Part shown: positions 10,401 to 19,800 of the stretch, in pieces | Layout: each line of letters opens with the position of its first letter | Position numbering within the stretch: the first letter of the stretch is position 1 | Assembly: GCF_900156405.1 (NCBI RefSeq) | Contig: NZ_FTNN01000010.1 | Location: 1-64,000, forward strand | Origin: Shewanella morhuae | Lineage (GTDB): Bacteria > Pseudomonadota > Gammaproteobacteria > Enterobacterales > Shewanellaceae | Length of the DNA stretch: 64,000 nucleotides | Direction of reading: 5' to 3' | Notes under the pieces: generated by a model | What the model saw: only the letters and a program-made list of their open reading frames with translations | What the model was told of the DNA's origin: nothing | The model's database searches: none | Made by a program: the position numbers and the translations under genes

Positions 10401-12869
10401 ATATAGTTTCACATCCGAATTTTTTGCGTAAATATCTCCGTTTTCTGATGACAAGAACGGCATGTCATTTAGGTATTCTTTTTCGTTTTCATCCAACTCA
10501 TCTATCCATGAGATATTTTGCGCCAAGATGTCGGTAAAATACTCTCTAATTTCCTTGTTTTGAAAAAATTCGTATTCATCTACAGGAAGGTAAATCAAGT
10601 AGTTAGAAAGAGTGTGAGAATTTAATTCCTTAATAAATTCACATCCCTCCAATTTTGTTAATGGACTATATAAACTCATATAGCTAGGATGTATGACATC
10701 CATTCCAGCATCTGTTAAATAATGGATATTGTCGAACTCAGTTCTTTGCAAATAGAAAGGGGACTCTCTATCAGCACCGAGCTGTTTAAATTCACCGTTA
10801 CTTAATCGAACAATCTCTAGCGCAGAAATTTCTTCCGTCAACTTTGAAATTTCGTTTTCATCAGCAGAATAAATTAATTTAATTACATTTTTTAACCATG
10901 ACTTATTACTTCGATCATATGATGCTAAGTGCTCATTTAAAAGCACTAGATAGTTTTCAAGCGAGGGGATTAGCCAAGAAGAAGGCAGCATCTCTGCATA
11001 TTTCACAATATCGACTAATTCCGGGTGAACAAAGAGATTCTTGTCATTTTGAAAGACTGATAAATTTGGATTAGCGTCAACTAGCCTTTTTTCGTTCACA
11101 AAATCTAAATTGGAGTTTAACGTTAGTGATAAAGGTAACTTGTTTAAATTGCTATAATTTTGGTCAGTCTCTGCCTCGGCACAATAAATTATAATTTCTC
11201 TTAACCAATCTATTCTCGACAACATAGAAATAGACATTTCATCTATAGGAATAGGAAGTTCAATATTTTTTGTTGCTTTGAGTAAGAAATCTCTAATGCA
11301 CTCCGGCGTCACGGCTCGTAAATTATGATCTATTACATCAAACCCATCGAGCACATGTGAAGTTGGTTTTGGGACTATAATTGAAAAATGCTGTTGAATT
11401 GCCAGTAACAGATTTTTAGACGCATTAGGAAGATAATAGATATTATCGCTCGGCTTATTCCAAAAAACTTTAGCTTTATTTTTTGTCCGAATACATTCTA
11501 AACTCATTGCTGATTGGAAGAAACCTTCAACTAAAGCATCATCAAATTCGTCTCCACTATTCTTTGGCCAGAGAGAATAATAACTATTTACAGGACAGAT
11601 GGCTTTTATAAAATCAATTAATAGCGCCCAAGCAGGACCTACAGCGTCTCGAAATAAGAGACGATTCCATTCAATCAATATTTCTTTGTCGTTGCCTTTT
11701 CCATCTGCTGATATTTCAGTTCGCTTTGGATTTAGATCAAACCAGCCATGGATATGAACGGCATGCTTTGATTTTATGGGAAGATGCAAAAATGAATAAA
11801 TATCAGGATTGTCTAACTTTTTAATTACTCCTTTTTCACTTATCGGAACGGCGACTCCTGCCCAAGGCAAAACTTTTCTAGGGTTTGGTGATATGTTCAG
11901 AACTTTTATTGCTTGCTCTATTAAAACGTCATTACGACCACGAAATAGACCATTTACAACTGCCCAGCTTTCGTTAGTTTCAAAACTGTTATTTTTTACA
12001 CTATCAAAAAATTTAATTGTAAAATGATGTTCATATTTGAATAATGGAAGTTGCACATTATTTTTTCTCCAACGTTCACAGATATCTAACAAACTAGAAG
12101 AAAATTCTTCTTGTATTTTGTCGCCAATAGTCTTGATTTCATCTGTGTTCGTAGTCCTAATTTCAACATGGACTATACGCTCATTTTTTTCGTTAATTTC
12201 TTGGAGGGTGAGCTTTTGTAGATGCCTAAGGAATAATAATCCTGAAGACCGACTTTTCCATTCATGGCACCATTCTAAAAAATCTTCAAACGAAAATACT
12301 TCATGACTGATTCCACCCAAAGTGGCGGTAGATTTTGTTCTCAACGGTAAACGAAAAGCAGTCCCTTTAATTGGGTTATCTAACTGAAAAGTTCTTATCC
12401 AATCTGAAATATCTTCCTCATCATTTTCGGTATACCAACCTTGGATACTTTTAACCTTTTCTTTGGCAACTGCGATTTTTAATACGTCAAACCAGTAGGC
12501 TCTTCCACTAGACACAAATGAAGGGTGATCTGAAATGCTAAAACTTGAACTAAAACCTTGACCAAATCGACCAGTAGAATTGGGGTCTTCAACTTTGCCT
12601 TGTGCACTAATTTTGACTATCGCCTCAAAATCTTTTTGTTTAAAACTTGAATTATTTTGAATAATCAGTGACGGCCCACTTGCAGCCTGAAACTTAGTTT
12701 CAATTAGTGATGAATGCTCTCTTCTGTCAAAGGTGACTATTAATTCTGTAGCACCAGAATCATCTGCGTTTTGTAAATACTCCTTCAATATAGAGTTTTT
12801 TGGATATCCATCTATTAGGTCCCTTATTCTTGGGATTAGATCTTCTTCATAATTATCTTCAAACGGCAT
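7494..12869 (-). CDS. Sacsin-like GHKL ATPase with C-terminal DUF3883 nuclease-like domain
   Basis: This is a giant 1791-aa protein. The N-terminus has the GHKL (Hsp90/histidine-kinase type) ATP site, with ILKEYLQNADDSGA near residues 27-40 and STGRFGQGFSSSF near 98-110, as in sacsin-type proteins. A long unrecognised middle follows. Residues about 1490-1590 are Ser/Asn/Lys-rich and probably disordered. The C-terminus matches DUF3883, a PD-(D/E)XK-like fold, with NKGYDILEL and RYIEVKTLTG near 1640-1670. The start has AAAGGGA upstream. It lies 133 bp downstream of pglZ and overlaps the NERD-helicase gene. By eye it is more AT-rich than the BREX genes. A defence role is inferred from domains and location. 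Confidence 0.85.
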   Translation of the reverse strand: MPFEDNYEEDLIPRIRDLIDGYPKNSILKEYLQNADDSGATELIVTFDRREHSSLIETKFQAASGPSLIIQNNSSFKQKDFEAIVKISAQGKVEDPNSTGRFGQGFSSSFSISDHPSFVSSGRAYWFDVLKIAVAKEKVKSIQGWYTENDEEDISDWIRTFQLDNPIKGTAFRLPLRTKSTATLGGISHEVFSFEDFLEWCHEWKSRSSGLLFLRHLQKLTLQEINEKNERIVHVEIRTTNTDEIKTIGDKIQEEFSSSLLDICERWRKNNVQLPLFKYEHHFTIKFFDSVKNNSFETNESWAVVNGLFRGRNDVLIEQAIKVLNISPNPRKVLPWAGVAVPISEKGVIKKLDNPDIYSFLHLPIKSKHAVHIHGWFDLNPKRTEISADGKGNDKEILIEWNRLLFRDAVGPAWALLIDFIKAICPVNSYYSLWPKNSGDEFDDALVEGFFQSAMSLECIRTKNKAKVFWNKPSDNIYYLPNASKNLLLAIQQHFSIIVPKPTSHVLDGFDVIDHNLRAVTPECIRDFLLKATKNIELPIPIDEMSISMLSRIDWLREIIIYCAEAETDQNYSNLNKLPLSLTLNSNLDFVNEKRLVDANPNLSVFQNDKNLFVHPELVDIVKYAEMLPSSWLIPSLENYLVLLNEHLASYDRSNKSWLKNVIKLIYSADENEISKLTEEISALEIVRLSNGEFKQLGADRESPFYLQRTEFDNIHYLTDAGMDVIHPSYMSLYSPLTKLEGCEFIKELNSHTLSNYLIYLPVDEYEFFQNKEIREYFTDILAQNISWIDELDENEKEYLNDMPFLSSENGDIYAKNSDVKLYLSAGFSPPKHVHNLKGEFEIISTLGEKHHQMCLKMGFEEQTPLNYLKQVILPFIENEPSVDDVIIISEWLANSWDELVNELDEAEEQDLVLSLSTAYFVIDSDCNLNKAGNYYHPTLFASLPTAMQDINYVPYTFKDPVTQNNWMKLLTILGASNSIIPAHIISLASSIVREQNVEKSIELINYISNHFEIFENMNYENKNIFASLSAMPWIPAQKFNDRTLFPEKEFKQLQKPSQLILNSDYKKAGGVHFCISSKIKLGKKDEDAEFSVFDMAQKIGLLVILPNESIFDSFRRLIHLSNSNRVTDSRVTEFAKEFYKYLGRNTKIFPTQIPEDIRIKGVLIKNNWLSASKVFQRPIQLSGIFSWDELIASDGIDSKLAEGLKKLGVEEKPDIEYLIKFLSELPQNEKLSTQNLKDAKAILSELQNSSIGDLNHSNIPLLSRSDKLLDAGQLYLKDLDSYDSSTSKNEEIEFCQHQFKNLAEKCGVLSLASNIQAKLDVQNSIESLDSIGLLGDAIHSEVFKSAILRLMYHEGRINEEDMSHDLINSLLPENLYLMKSLVVNYSVNGKWIYDDLTAVTFQDIDDLSLYLLNQDDMEDIYESIAAFISDTSSLGRDSFSIIGRILRNDLFSIGEIKSLLDQKNIKSLPEKINFDEGISLYGDDSGNTVEERFGIDDMESESVETEVVDEQYKPNSVGDEIAPPTKSKSNNIKNENIDERKGRSSSSNINSRNTNSEAYQRNGSSHPNSKSDTKHEKSSSDIVSPNDRKPLYVGREKEIDTKETEDKKTIATEIGNKGENHILKHSSDYIIANSHRFEKASVNNKGYDILELNSKDEVVRYIEVKTLTGVWGEGGVAVTKSQLEFAQVNDNWWLFVVENINTQKPNVYLFENPVQEANRFMFDNSWKQLSKADTKVYEKKPQIGDKYRLLNGVYEICEVEKKGAFHKVTLQELNSGEQIKKKFDPAWETY

Positions 12870-13002
12870 AAGAAATCCCTTTCATAATGATTGTAATGAC
12901 CGAAGGTATTTAGCTGGCATTTCGAGATATGCCTAAATCAAGAAAATTTAAATCGATATTAAAAGTTCTGACTTATCTGCTTGCCTTTCAAAAAACGCCT
13001 TA

Positions 13003-15054
13003 TCAATATATATTTACTTTATTAATCTTAATCACTGGCGTTAAGCACTCTTGAAGGCTCAAACCACCGTGATTGTAATAATCACCACCGACATAACCTG
13101 CAATGCCTGGAGCCATCGCAACTGTGACACTTGGATTCCAATGCCAAGGAACCGTTAACCCAGATGAGCTCATATTGTCTTTCAAAATAGCGCAACGAGT
13201 TAAGCGCTTTTTAACCGATGTTTTAGGGATGCTCGCCTCAGCCAACTTGTTTGGCACCCAAAGCCAGCCGTGATCTGTTACAACCTTAATTCGCTTCCAT
13301 CCAGCATTCAAAAGCCCTTCTATTCGAGCAGCAACATCATTAAGCACAGCATCAATGTGTAATGGCATTTTACGTTGCTGAGCATGCCCCATGTTATCTA
13401 AGTCGCCCGTTTGCACCCAGGCATAACCATCGGGTTCACCGGTTTCTAAACCATCTAAATATTGCCAACCTTTTTCGGCTAAGGCTTTTTTAAACTGATA
13501 AGCAGAAAACTCTGACTCGGTACCTACTAGAACAGGTGTAAAGTTTTCATTATCTTGAAGGCCCGACAATAAATCAGCCACCGGCGTAACCGCAGCTTTA
13601 GCTGTCGCAGTTAACGATGGTAGTGCCGCCCATTGGGTGGTTAAATCAATATTAAGGCCAAGCCTACTTAACTTAACTTCTAATAATTTCGCGGTATCAA
13701 AACGCAAACCATCAACAAAAAAGATAACCTCACTGCCTACTGTGTAATGTGATGTAGATTCTTTAATTTGATTATCACCAGGGTAGCCATTTTGCTCTAC
13801 TAAGGTTTGAAAATTCAATGTTACCAGCTCTAACCACGGGGTATAGATAACCGTTAATACATCAGCAATCACTTCTTGCTGGTGGATATCTTGCGCCTTA
13901 GCCATGGCGGCAATGGCCGAAGCATCAGCTTGCCAAAATCGTTGTTGGTAAAACTCTGCCATCGCTTGAGGTGTTGAACCACTAAAGGGGATTTCTGTAT
14001 GCTCAAGCACAGCTTTTAACTCAGCTAATATTGCTAGCCATGGAGATAAACCTAATTGAGCCCAAACCCAAGATTGGCGCTGGTGTTGTTCGCTCCATAA
14101 TCGAGTAATAACCGCAGCAATATCAACACGCATCTTATCTTTTAGCGCTTTTAGCTCACTTTCAATCATAAGTTCGTCGCGGTTATTTTCAAATAGGTAA
14201 TGCTGCGCCTCAAAAGCTAAGTCTGATGGCTCAACATCAGCTAAACGCTTAACCAATAAAGGAAGGTTAGATGCGGTATCAATAAAGCGCTGCCACACAC
14301 TTTGCCAAGCGCCATCGGCTGCACATAGCAGTGTTAATGGGATATTCAGTTCAGTCTGAGTCGGAGTGAAACCGTAATTCTGAGCACAAGACTGCTTGAA
14401 AATATCCCATTTATTGCCTTGCCATTGGGACTCTTTCTCTTGGGGATTATTCAACCAACCCAAAATATCTTTAGCAGGATCATTTAACACAATCGCATAA
14501 AACTCATCCGCGGTGAGTTTCTTACCCTGTAAACGATCTGCCGGTGATTCAAGAATATCCGGCAACACCTGAATTATCGCATCCAAGGTTTTTTTATCTT
14601 TAGCTAAATCTAGACCTAAACCGACATTGGGATTGGTCAAAAATGACGATACACTCCAATCACGGCCAGCTGAGTTATACGCCCACCAGCAACCACGATA
14701 TTGAAGCTCTGCTAGCGGACGAAGATAATCAGGGCACTGCTCGATGGTACGTAAATCTTTACGGCCAACACCAGGTAAATAGATGATAGGCGTTTTACTA
14801 GCAGGTAATTGGCAATCCTCTAACACCCCCGCAATAGCACACTTAATCCATATTGCGGGGCCTGTACGCTCCTCAGGCTTATACTCGCCAAGCTCTATCA
14901 ATTCAGGCAGTTGCTGCTTAATAAACGGCATTGCAGACTGCCATTGGCATTCAATATCAGTCCACAAAATAGCTGCAGGTGCAACTTGCACAGCGGAATT
15001 GTAGGTAGCACAGTTTCGTAGTTGTGTTGCTAAAAAATCGATTATAGTTACCAT
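13003..15054 (-). CDS. pglZ: BREX phosphatase-like protein PglZ
   Basis: PglZ is an alkaline-phosphatase-superfamily protein essential to BREX phage defence. This 683-aa copy shows the metal-site motif VIFFVDGLRFDTAK near residues 442-456 and VVTDHGWLWVPNK near 590, followed by a GGDYYNHGGLSLQE segment near the C-terminus, all typical of the family. Only two bases separate it from the DUF4276 gene upstream, so it is the last gene of the tightly packed BREX operon. In canonical type 1 systems brxL would follow; here a sacsin-like gene follows instead. Confidence 0.92.
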   Translation of the reverse strand: MVTIIDFLATQLRNCATYNSAVQVAPAAILWTDIECQWQSAMPFIKQQLPELIELGEYKPEERTGPAIWIKCAIAGVLEDCQLPASKTPIIYLPGVGRKDLRTIEQCPDYLRPLAELQYRGCWWAYNSAGRDWSVSSFLTNPNVGLGLDLAKDKKTLDAIIQVLPDILESPADRLQGKKLTADEFYAIVLNDPAKDILGWLNNPQEKESQWQGNKWDIFKQSCAQNYGFTPTQTELNIPLTLLCAADGAWQSVWQRFIDTASNLPLLVKRLADVEPSDLAFEAQHYLFENNRDELMIESELKALKDKMRVDIAAVITRLWSEQHQRQSWVWAQLGLSPWLAILAELKAVLEHTEIPFSGSTPQAMAEFYQQRFWQADASAIAAMAKAQDIHQQEVIADVLTVIYTPWLELVTLNFQTLVEQNGYPGDNQIKESTSHYTVGSEVIFFVDGLRFDTAKLLEVKLSRLGLNIDLTTQWAALPSLTATAKAAVTPVADLLSGLQDNENFTPVLVGTESEFSAYQFKKALAEKGWQYLDGLETGEPDGYAWVQTGDLDNMGHAQQRKMPLHIDAVLNDVAARIEGLLNAGWKRIKVVTDHGWLWVPNKLAEASIPKTSVKKRLTRCAILKDNMSSSGLTVPWHWNPSVTVAMAPGIAGYVGGDYYNHGGLSLQECLTPVIKINKVNIY

Positions 15055-15056
15055 AA

Positions 15057-15728
15057 TTACACTATTTCCAATGCTTCAATTTGTTGCAGCCATGCATTAA
15101 ATAACTCACATTTCCCACGCATTACTTCAAGGCCTACGTCTAGTGCTGCAAGAGTTCCCATAAGTGGTTTTTCATAATTATGAATCAACTTTATGATGCG
15201 CTTACTCGGTGCTGTTTGCGGGCTGTTGTTGATGTGTTCAGGTGAAGCGAACTTATCAGCTATAGCTTGGAACTCCCCGACTAAATCCGGCTTATCCATA
15301 CCTAAAGCCATTTTCTCAGGATCGCTGAATAATAAACCTTCAAACTCATACATTTGTACAAAAGGAATAAAGCGCCTCATCACATCAGTACCCAGCGCTT
15401 CCGTCAACTTTGCTATCAATTCATTTTGTAGCGTTGTTGCTTTATCAGTAATTGCTGCATTAGCCGCTAAAGCATTTTTTCCTGGGAATGATTCAGGTAA
15501 TCCATAAAAATCAAAGAAAGTAGTGCAATAACAATTTTTATCTGCAGTAAGGCGATTTCTTACATCGACCAAAAGACGTTCGAACTTGAAGTTACCACCT
15601 TTATGCCCAGGTTTACCGATTAACGCAGGCCTTAAATAAATACCTTTATGGGCAAAGGGCTCTACCAGTAAATTATTAACAAAAGCTTCTTCTGTTTGCC
15701 CTTCACAAATGACATGAACGGTGATCAT
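15057..15728 (-). CDS. DUF4276 family protein, Toprim-like partner of the adjacent ATPase
   Basis: This protein of 223 residues begins MITVHVICEGQTEEAF, the hallmark of DUF4276, a family with a Toprim-like fold. The Glu in CEGQTE and later acidic residues (FFDFYG, and YEFEGLLFSDPE) would be the metal-binding positions. I chose the ATG at 15728 because it overlaps the stop of the ATPase gene as ATGA; an upstream in-frame start at 15764 would overlap by 40 bases. ATPase plus Toprim-like pairs occur in OLD nucleases and in PARIS (AriA/AriB, where AriB is DUF4435), so a nuclease-effector role is plausible but inferred. Confidence 0.85.
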   Translation of the reverse strand: MITVHVICEGQTEEAFVNNLLVEPFAHKGIYLRPALIGKPGHKGGNFKFERLLVDVRNRLTADKNCYCTTFFDFYGLPESFPGKNALAANAAITDKATTLQNELIAKLTEALGTDVMRRFIPFVQMYEFEGLLFSDPEKMALGMDKPDLVGEFQAIADKFASPEHINNSPQTAPSKRIIKLIHNYEKPLMGTLAALDVGLEVMRGKCELFNAWLQQIEALEIV

Positions 15729-16837
15729 TTTGACGGCCTCCCGCCTAAAATATTCTTCTCCCATAGCTCACCAATTGAATAATCTTCAAGCCAAGATTTA
15801 AAATCATCTTCTTCTAAACGCTTGAAGCTAGATACACCATTCTCTCTTTCAACAACAATAAGATCATCAATTTCAAACTCATTCAACAAAGGCACTGATT
15901 GGGTCGAAACAATCACCTGCATCCGTTGTGACGCAGAGCGCAACAATGCCCCTAGCAAGGTAATAGCGTAAGGGTGAAGCCCTAATTCCGGCTCATCAAT
16001 AATGATGGTTGAAGGCGGTGTAGGCTGCAGTAATGCTGTCACCAAACATATAAAGCGGATCGAGCCATCTGATAACTGGCTAGGCCATAACGCATAATCA
16101 CTATCTACTTGTGTCCATAATAGACGAACTTGCTCTTCCCCCGTATCTAACTCAGTCGGCTTTAACACAAAATCGTTAAAAAATGGCACGGCTAGCTTAA
16201 CCGTCTTACGAATCTGACTATAAACGTCAGGCTCTTTGTTTTTAAGCTCGTATAAATAAGCAGCTAAATTCGACGCGTCATTACGTAAATATTCGTTATC
16301 ATGCACAGAAGATAAACGCTTTACTCCTGCCGTGTCGCTAGTATCGTGAAAATGGTATACACGCCAACTAGAGATTGAACTGTAACAGTAATCAGCAACA
16401 GCTCCTTTTCCATCCTTTTCATATTTAACTTTTAACTTTGCCTCATCATGTCCAGAACCTAAAGAAATCCACTTATCACCATAATAAGGTCCTTTAAAGT
16501 AAAGAGATTCTTGAGAGAAAGTAAAACCACCATCGACAGTAGGTTCCAAAAGAAATTTATAGCCATTAATACCAAAGGTAACAAAAGAACCGAATTTTTC
16601 AGTTTCTTTTACACCAAAGCTTAATACCCGATCGGCCCCACCTTGCTTCTTATTCCATACCTGTAAACGTCCATCAAGCATTTCACCGAGTAAACGAAAA
16701 TATGAGACAAAGTTACTCTTGCCAACTCCGTTAGCACCAATTAAGACGTTTAAACTGTTTAATCTTAAGTTTGTCATCGACTTAATCGATTTAAAACCGA
16801 TAATGCTCAACTCATTGATGGGGTTTACTGTACCCAT
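15725..16837 (-). CDS. AAA-type (ABC/SMC-like, OLD/AriA-like) ATPase inside the BREX operon
   Basis: This is a 370-aa ATPase. Walker A GANGVGKSN lies at residues 33-41, and Walker B with D-loop, TIIIDEPELGLHPYA, near 276-290. A switch-like IVSTQSVPLLNEF follows. This arrangement is typical of AAA_15/AAA_21 proteins related to OLD and RecF. It starts one base after the pglX stop and overlaps the DUF4276 gene by an ATGA, so the three are probably co-translated. Such ATPase/DUF4276 pairs recur in some type 1 BREX loci; a sensor-ATPase role like AriA is inference. Confidence 0.88.
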   Translation of the reverse strand: MGTVNPINELSIIGFKSIKSMTNLRLNSLNVLIGANGVGKSNFVSYFRLLGEMLDGRLQVWNKKQGGADRVLSFGVKETEKFGSFVTFGINGYKFLLEPTVDGGFTFSQESLYFKGPYYGDKWISLGSGHDEAKLKVKYEKDGKGAVADYCYSSISSWRVYHFHDTSDTAGVKRLSSVHDNEYLRNDASNLAAYLYELKNKEPDVYSQIRKTVKLAVPFFNDFVLKPTELDTGEEQVRLLWTQVDSDYALWPSQLSDGSIRFICLVTALLQPTPPSTIIIDEPELGLHPYAITLLGALLRSASQRMQVIVSTQSVPLLNEFEIDDLIVVERENGVSSFKRLEEDDFKSWLEDYSIGELWEKNILGGRPSK

Positions 16838-16838
16838 T

Positions 16839-19800
16839 TCATATATCCTCTTTTAACTTTTCTCTAACCGCTTTCTTTTCTGCAATCGTTAAGTGGTGGT
16901 CGTTGATACGGTCGCCTTCTTTGCCGCCGTATTCTGGGCCTAGGTGGAACCAAGGTGCTGAGGCGACGTCTGTGCCCCGATCTTTCTTCCAATGGATATT
17001 TGGTGCCGCACGTAATACCCCTGCGCCTTTTTTACCCATATCTTGGGCGTACATAAATGGACGAATGTTTAAGCGCACACCATCGTTTAAGTCTGGATTC
17101 CAGCCAATAGGTTGTTCAGCTAAAGGTTTCCAGCGCACGAAGATATCTAAGCCTGGTTTACCTGGTAGAGCTTCACCTTCAAGGATAGCTTCTAGCTGCA
17201 CTTTTAGGTTTTCAGCGGCTGACAAACGAATGTCTGCCCCATCGATATTATCGGCAATTCCGCGTTTTTGGGTGCTTATCCAGTCATCGAGGTAGGTATA
17301 GATAAGACGTTCAAGGCCTTTATAGTCCAGCTTGTGATAATTCACTAATGCCGAAAAGCCATCTTTTAATCCATCCCAAATCTGCCAGATGAAGGGTCTA
17401 TGTTGGAATAGCTTACAATGTTGTTCAAAAAACTTATCACGAAGCCAATCATCTATGCTGGTGGATTTCACAGCCTTAAGTAGATTAGCTTCAACCGAGT
17501 TTGACCACTTTGTGCCATAGGCTTTTTGTAATATCGCCTCTATACGTTTTACCGCGTTCATTTCACCGCGAATAGCGGGAATACAAACAATGCCATCATC
17601 ATCGACTAGACCATCAAAACCAGCATTTTTTAGCATCACCTGACGCATTTCAGGTGCCAGTTCCATGCCTTCGTCTAACTCAGCAGGCCATTTGTAGCCT
17701 AGCAGACGAGCAACAGCGACTTGCAGTACGGTATCATCTTGGCGTAATTCGCCAACGGCTGTGGTTTTAGTTTCTACGTCCCAAATTACTGAAGCGCAAG
17801 GATGACCGTGGAAGATCCATTGAGTTGGATCATCAGAAAAAGCCTCTGGTAACCCATTGGGGAGCTCGGTATTAGCCTTCTTTGACCAAAAAGTTTCATC
17901 GTATTCAACTTTCAAGAAGCTAGCATTTGTAACTTTTAAGGCCTGATCTACCTCTCTAACTTTCTCTGCAAAACTAGAGTCTCTAGTAAAACACCAAATA
18001 GCGGCTAAATTGGTTCCACTATCAGGAACTAAGTTCGCAGCATTTTTATCAAAGACATCTCCATGAGTAATTGTTGGATATAACTTTCCCATTTGGCCTA
18101 CTCTTATCCCTTTACTCCCTAGGACCTTCTTTCCATTCATAACTTCGCTTGGGAAGTTATGGGCACCGGAAAAACGAACTAACTCCCCCTTACCAGACTC
18201 CCATAAAATAGTTTGCTCCCTACCTCCAAAAAAAACCTCTTTAGTAACAGAACCCATATAGGGAGCCCAACGTTCATCGAAATTAACTCGCTCCCAAAAG
18301 TAAGCGATAAAACGTGGCATGTCGCCAGTAGTTAGTCCTTCGATACTGCTAGCATAAGCACCAAGTAAATTTTGAGTTGATAGCTTTTTAAATGAAATTC
18401 TAAAATCAGGATTATCTAGTTGTATCTTCTGCGAAATCGACTCAACTAGCACTCCTTTGATGCTGTCACTTTTCGATGATGCCGACGCATAACCAGACAC
18501 GTCAACGCCACTTAATTGGAAGTTTTTATCAGCTTTACTCTTAGAGATTGTTATGAGTTGAACATTAAAGTCCCACATAGGAGTCTGAAATCCCTTAGGT
18601 CCTAATTTAGCTAGGATATCCCAAGAAAATTTTGATAGTAGTTCCTTTCGAAATTGCTTGTAACCAGACAAAAACAACCAATTTTGAGGTAAAACGACAC
18701 TAGCACTACCTTCAAGACCACACAGATGTAAGCATTTTTCTAAAAATACCGTTGCCAGATCATTTTTAGAATTTGAATGGTTTTTAACACAAAAATTGCT
18801 TAGCACTAAAGATTGCTTACCTCTGGCAAGGTAAGGGACATTGGTTACTACATACTGATATTTAATAGATAGCAAGCTAGCAGCCTTAGCTAGACCATGT
18901 GCAGTTGCCTTCGCATCATTACTTGCTTCTAACTTGTTAGTCATCGCTTGTTGCAACAATTCCCACGGTGGTATTTGCCCTTCTTTAAGCGCTTTTGTTG
19001 GGTTAATCAAGCTCCCTAACGTTGGGGCATCTTTAAAGGTATGTTGCATCCAGGTAATGGCATCAGTAAGTGCTTCATCGCCCTTAGCTAAATTTTTCCA
19101 CTCTTTTTGCGCCTCAGTAATCGACATCCCTGAACAGGCGAGTTGCAGTTCAGGTAATGCACGATAGCCACCCGCACCAGGATATCGCCATGCTTCCAGT
19201 GCTAAGGCAAAAGCCGCCAGTTCTACACAGCGTTGATCAAGCTCAAGGCCATGAATGTTATCTTGCAATACGGCATTGACCGCCTCTTTAGCGGTTAAGC
19301 CTTCAAGATGCATGCGCATTGGCACTAACATTAAAAAGACTGCCACTAAGAAGTGGCCAGAACCACAGCACGGGTCGAGGGTTTTCAGTTCACTTAAATG
19401 CTCAGGCCATTTGTCAAAATCACCAGCAGCACTCTTCCAGATCCCCTCATTCTGTTCGCTGTTGGCACTTTTATCTTCGCTGTCGGCACTTTTATCTTCG
19501 CTGTAGGCACCTTCATCCTTAACAAAGCGAAGGTATTCAAGTGGTACTCCTGGAATAGCGGCTAGTTCACGCAGTTCTTGCTCGCTGTTAGCGCGGATTA
19601 AATCATCACTACTTAAACGGCGTTTAGCCCACCAGGCTCCTAGGGCATTGTCCAATAAAAACGACACCATATAAGGCTCGGTAAATAACTGGGTGACTGG
19701 GCTTAGCTCTTTGGCACCAATCTTTACCCCAGACTCATTCACCTGTTTTTTCTTTTTATTTTGCCAAAACTGATAACACCAACCTAAGCTGTCTTGGGCT

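Noticed and set aside
15725..15764. A longer DUF4276 start at 15764
   Set aside because: The 12 extra residues do not match the family, while the ATG at 15728 makes a standard ATGA overlap.
16903..17295. Plus-strand open frame opposite pglX, and similar frames opposite other large genes
   Set aside because: These are shadows of the real genes in other frames, without their own signals.
19455..19517. On/off phase variation of pglX through the repeat
   Set aside because: The unit is 21 bp, so copy change keeps frame and cannot switch the gene off.
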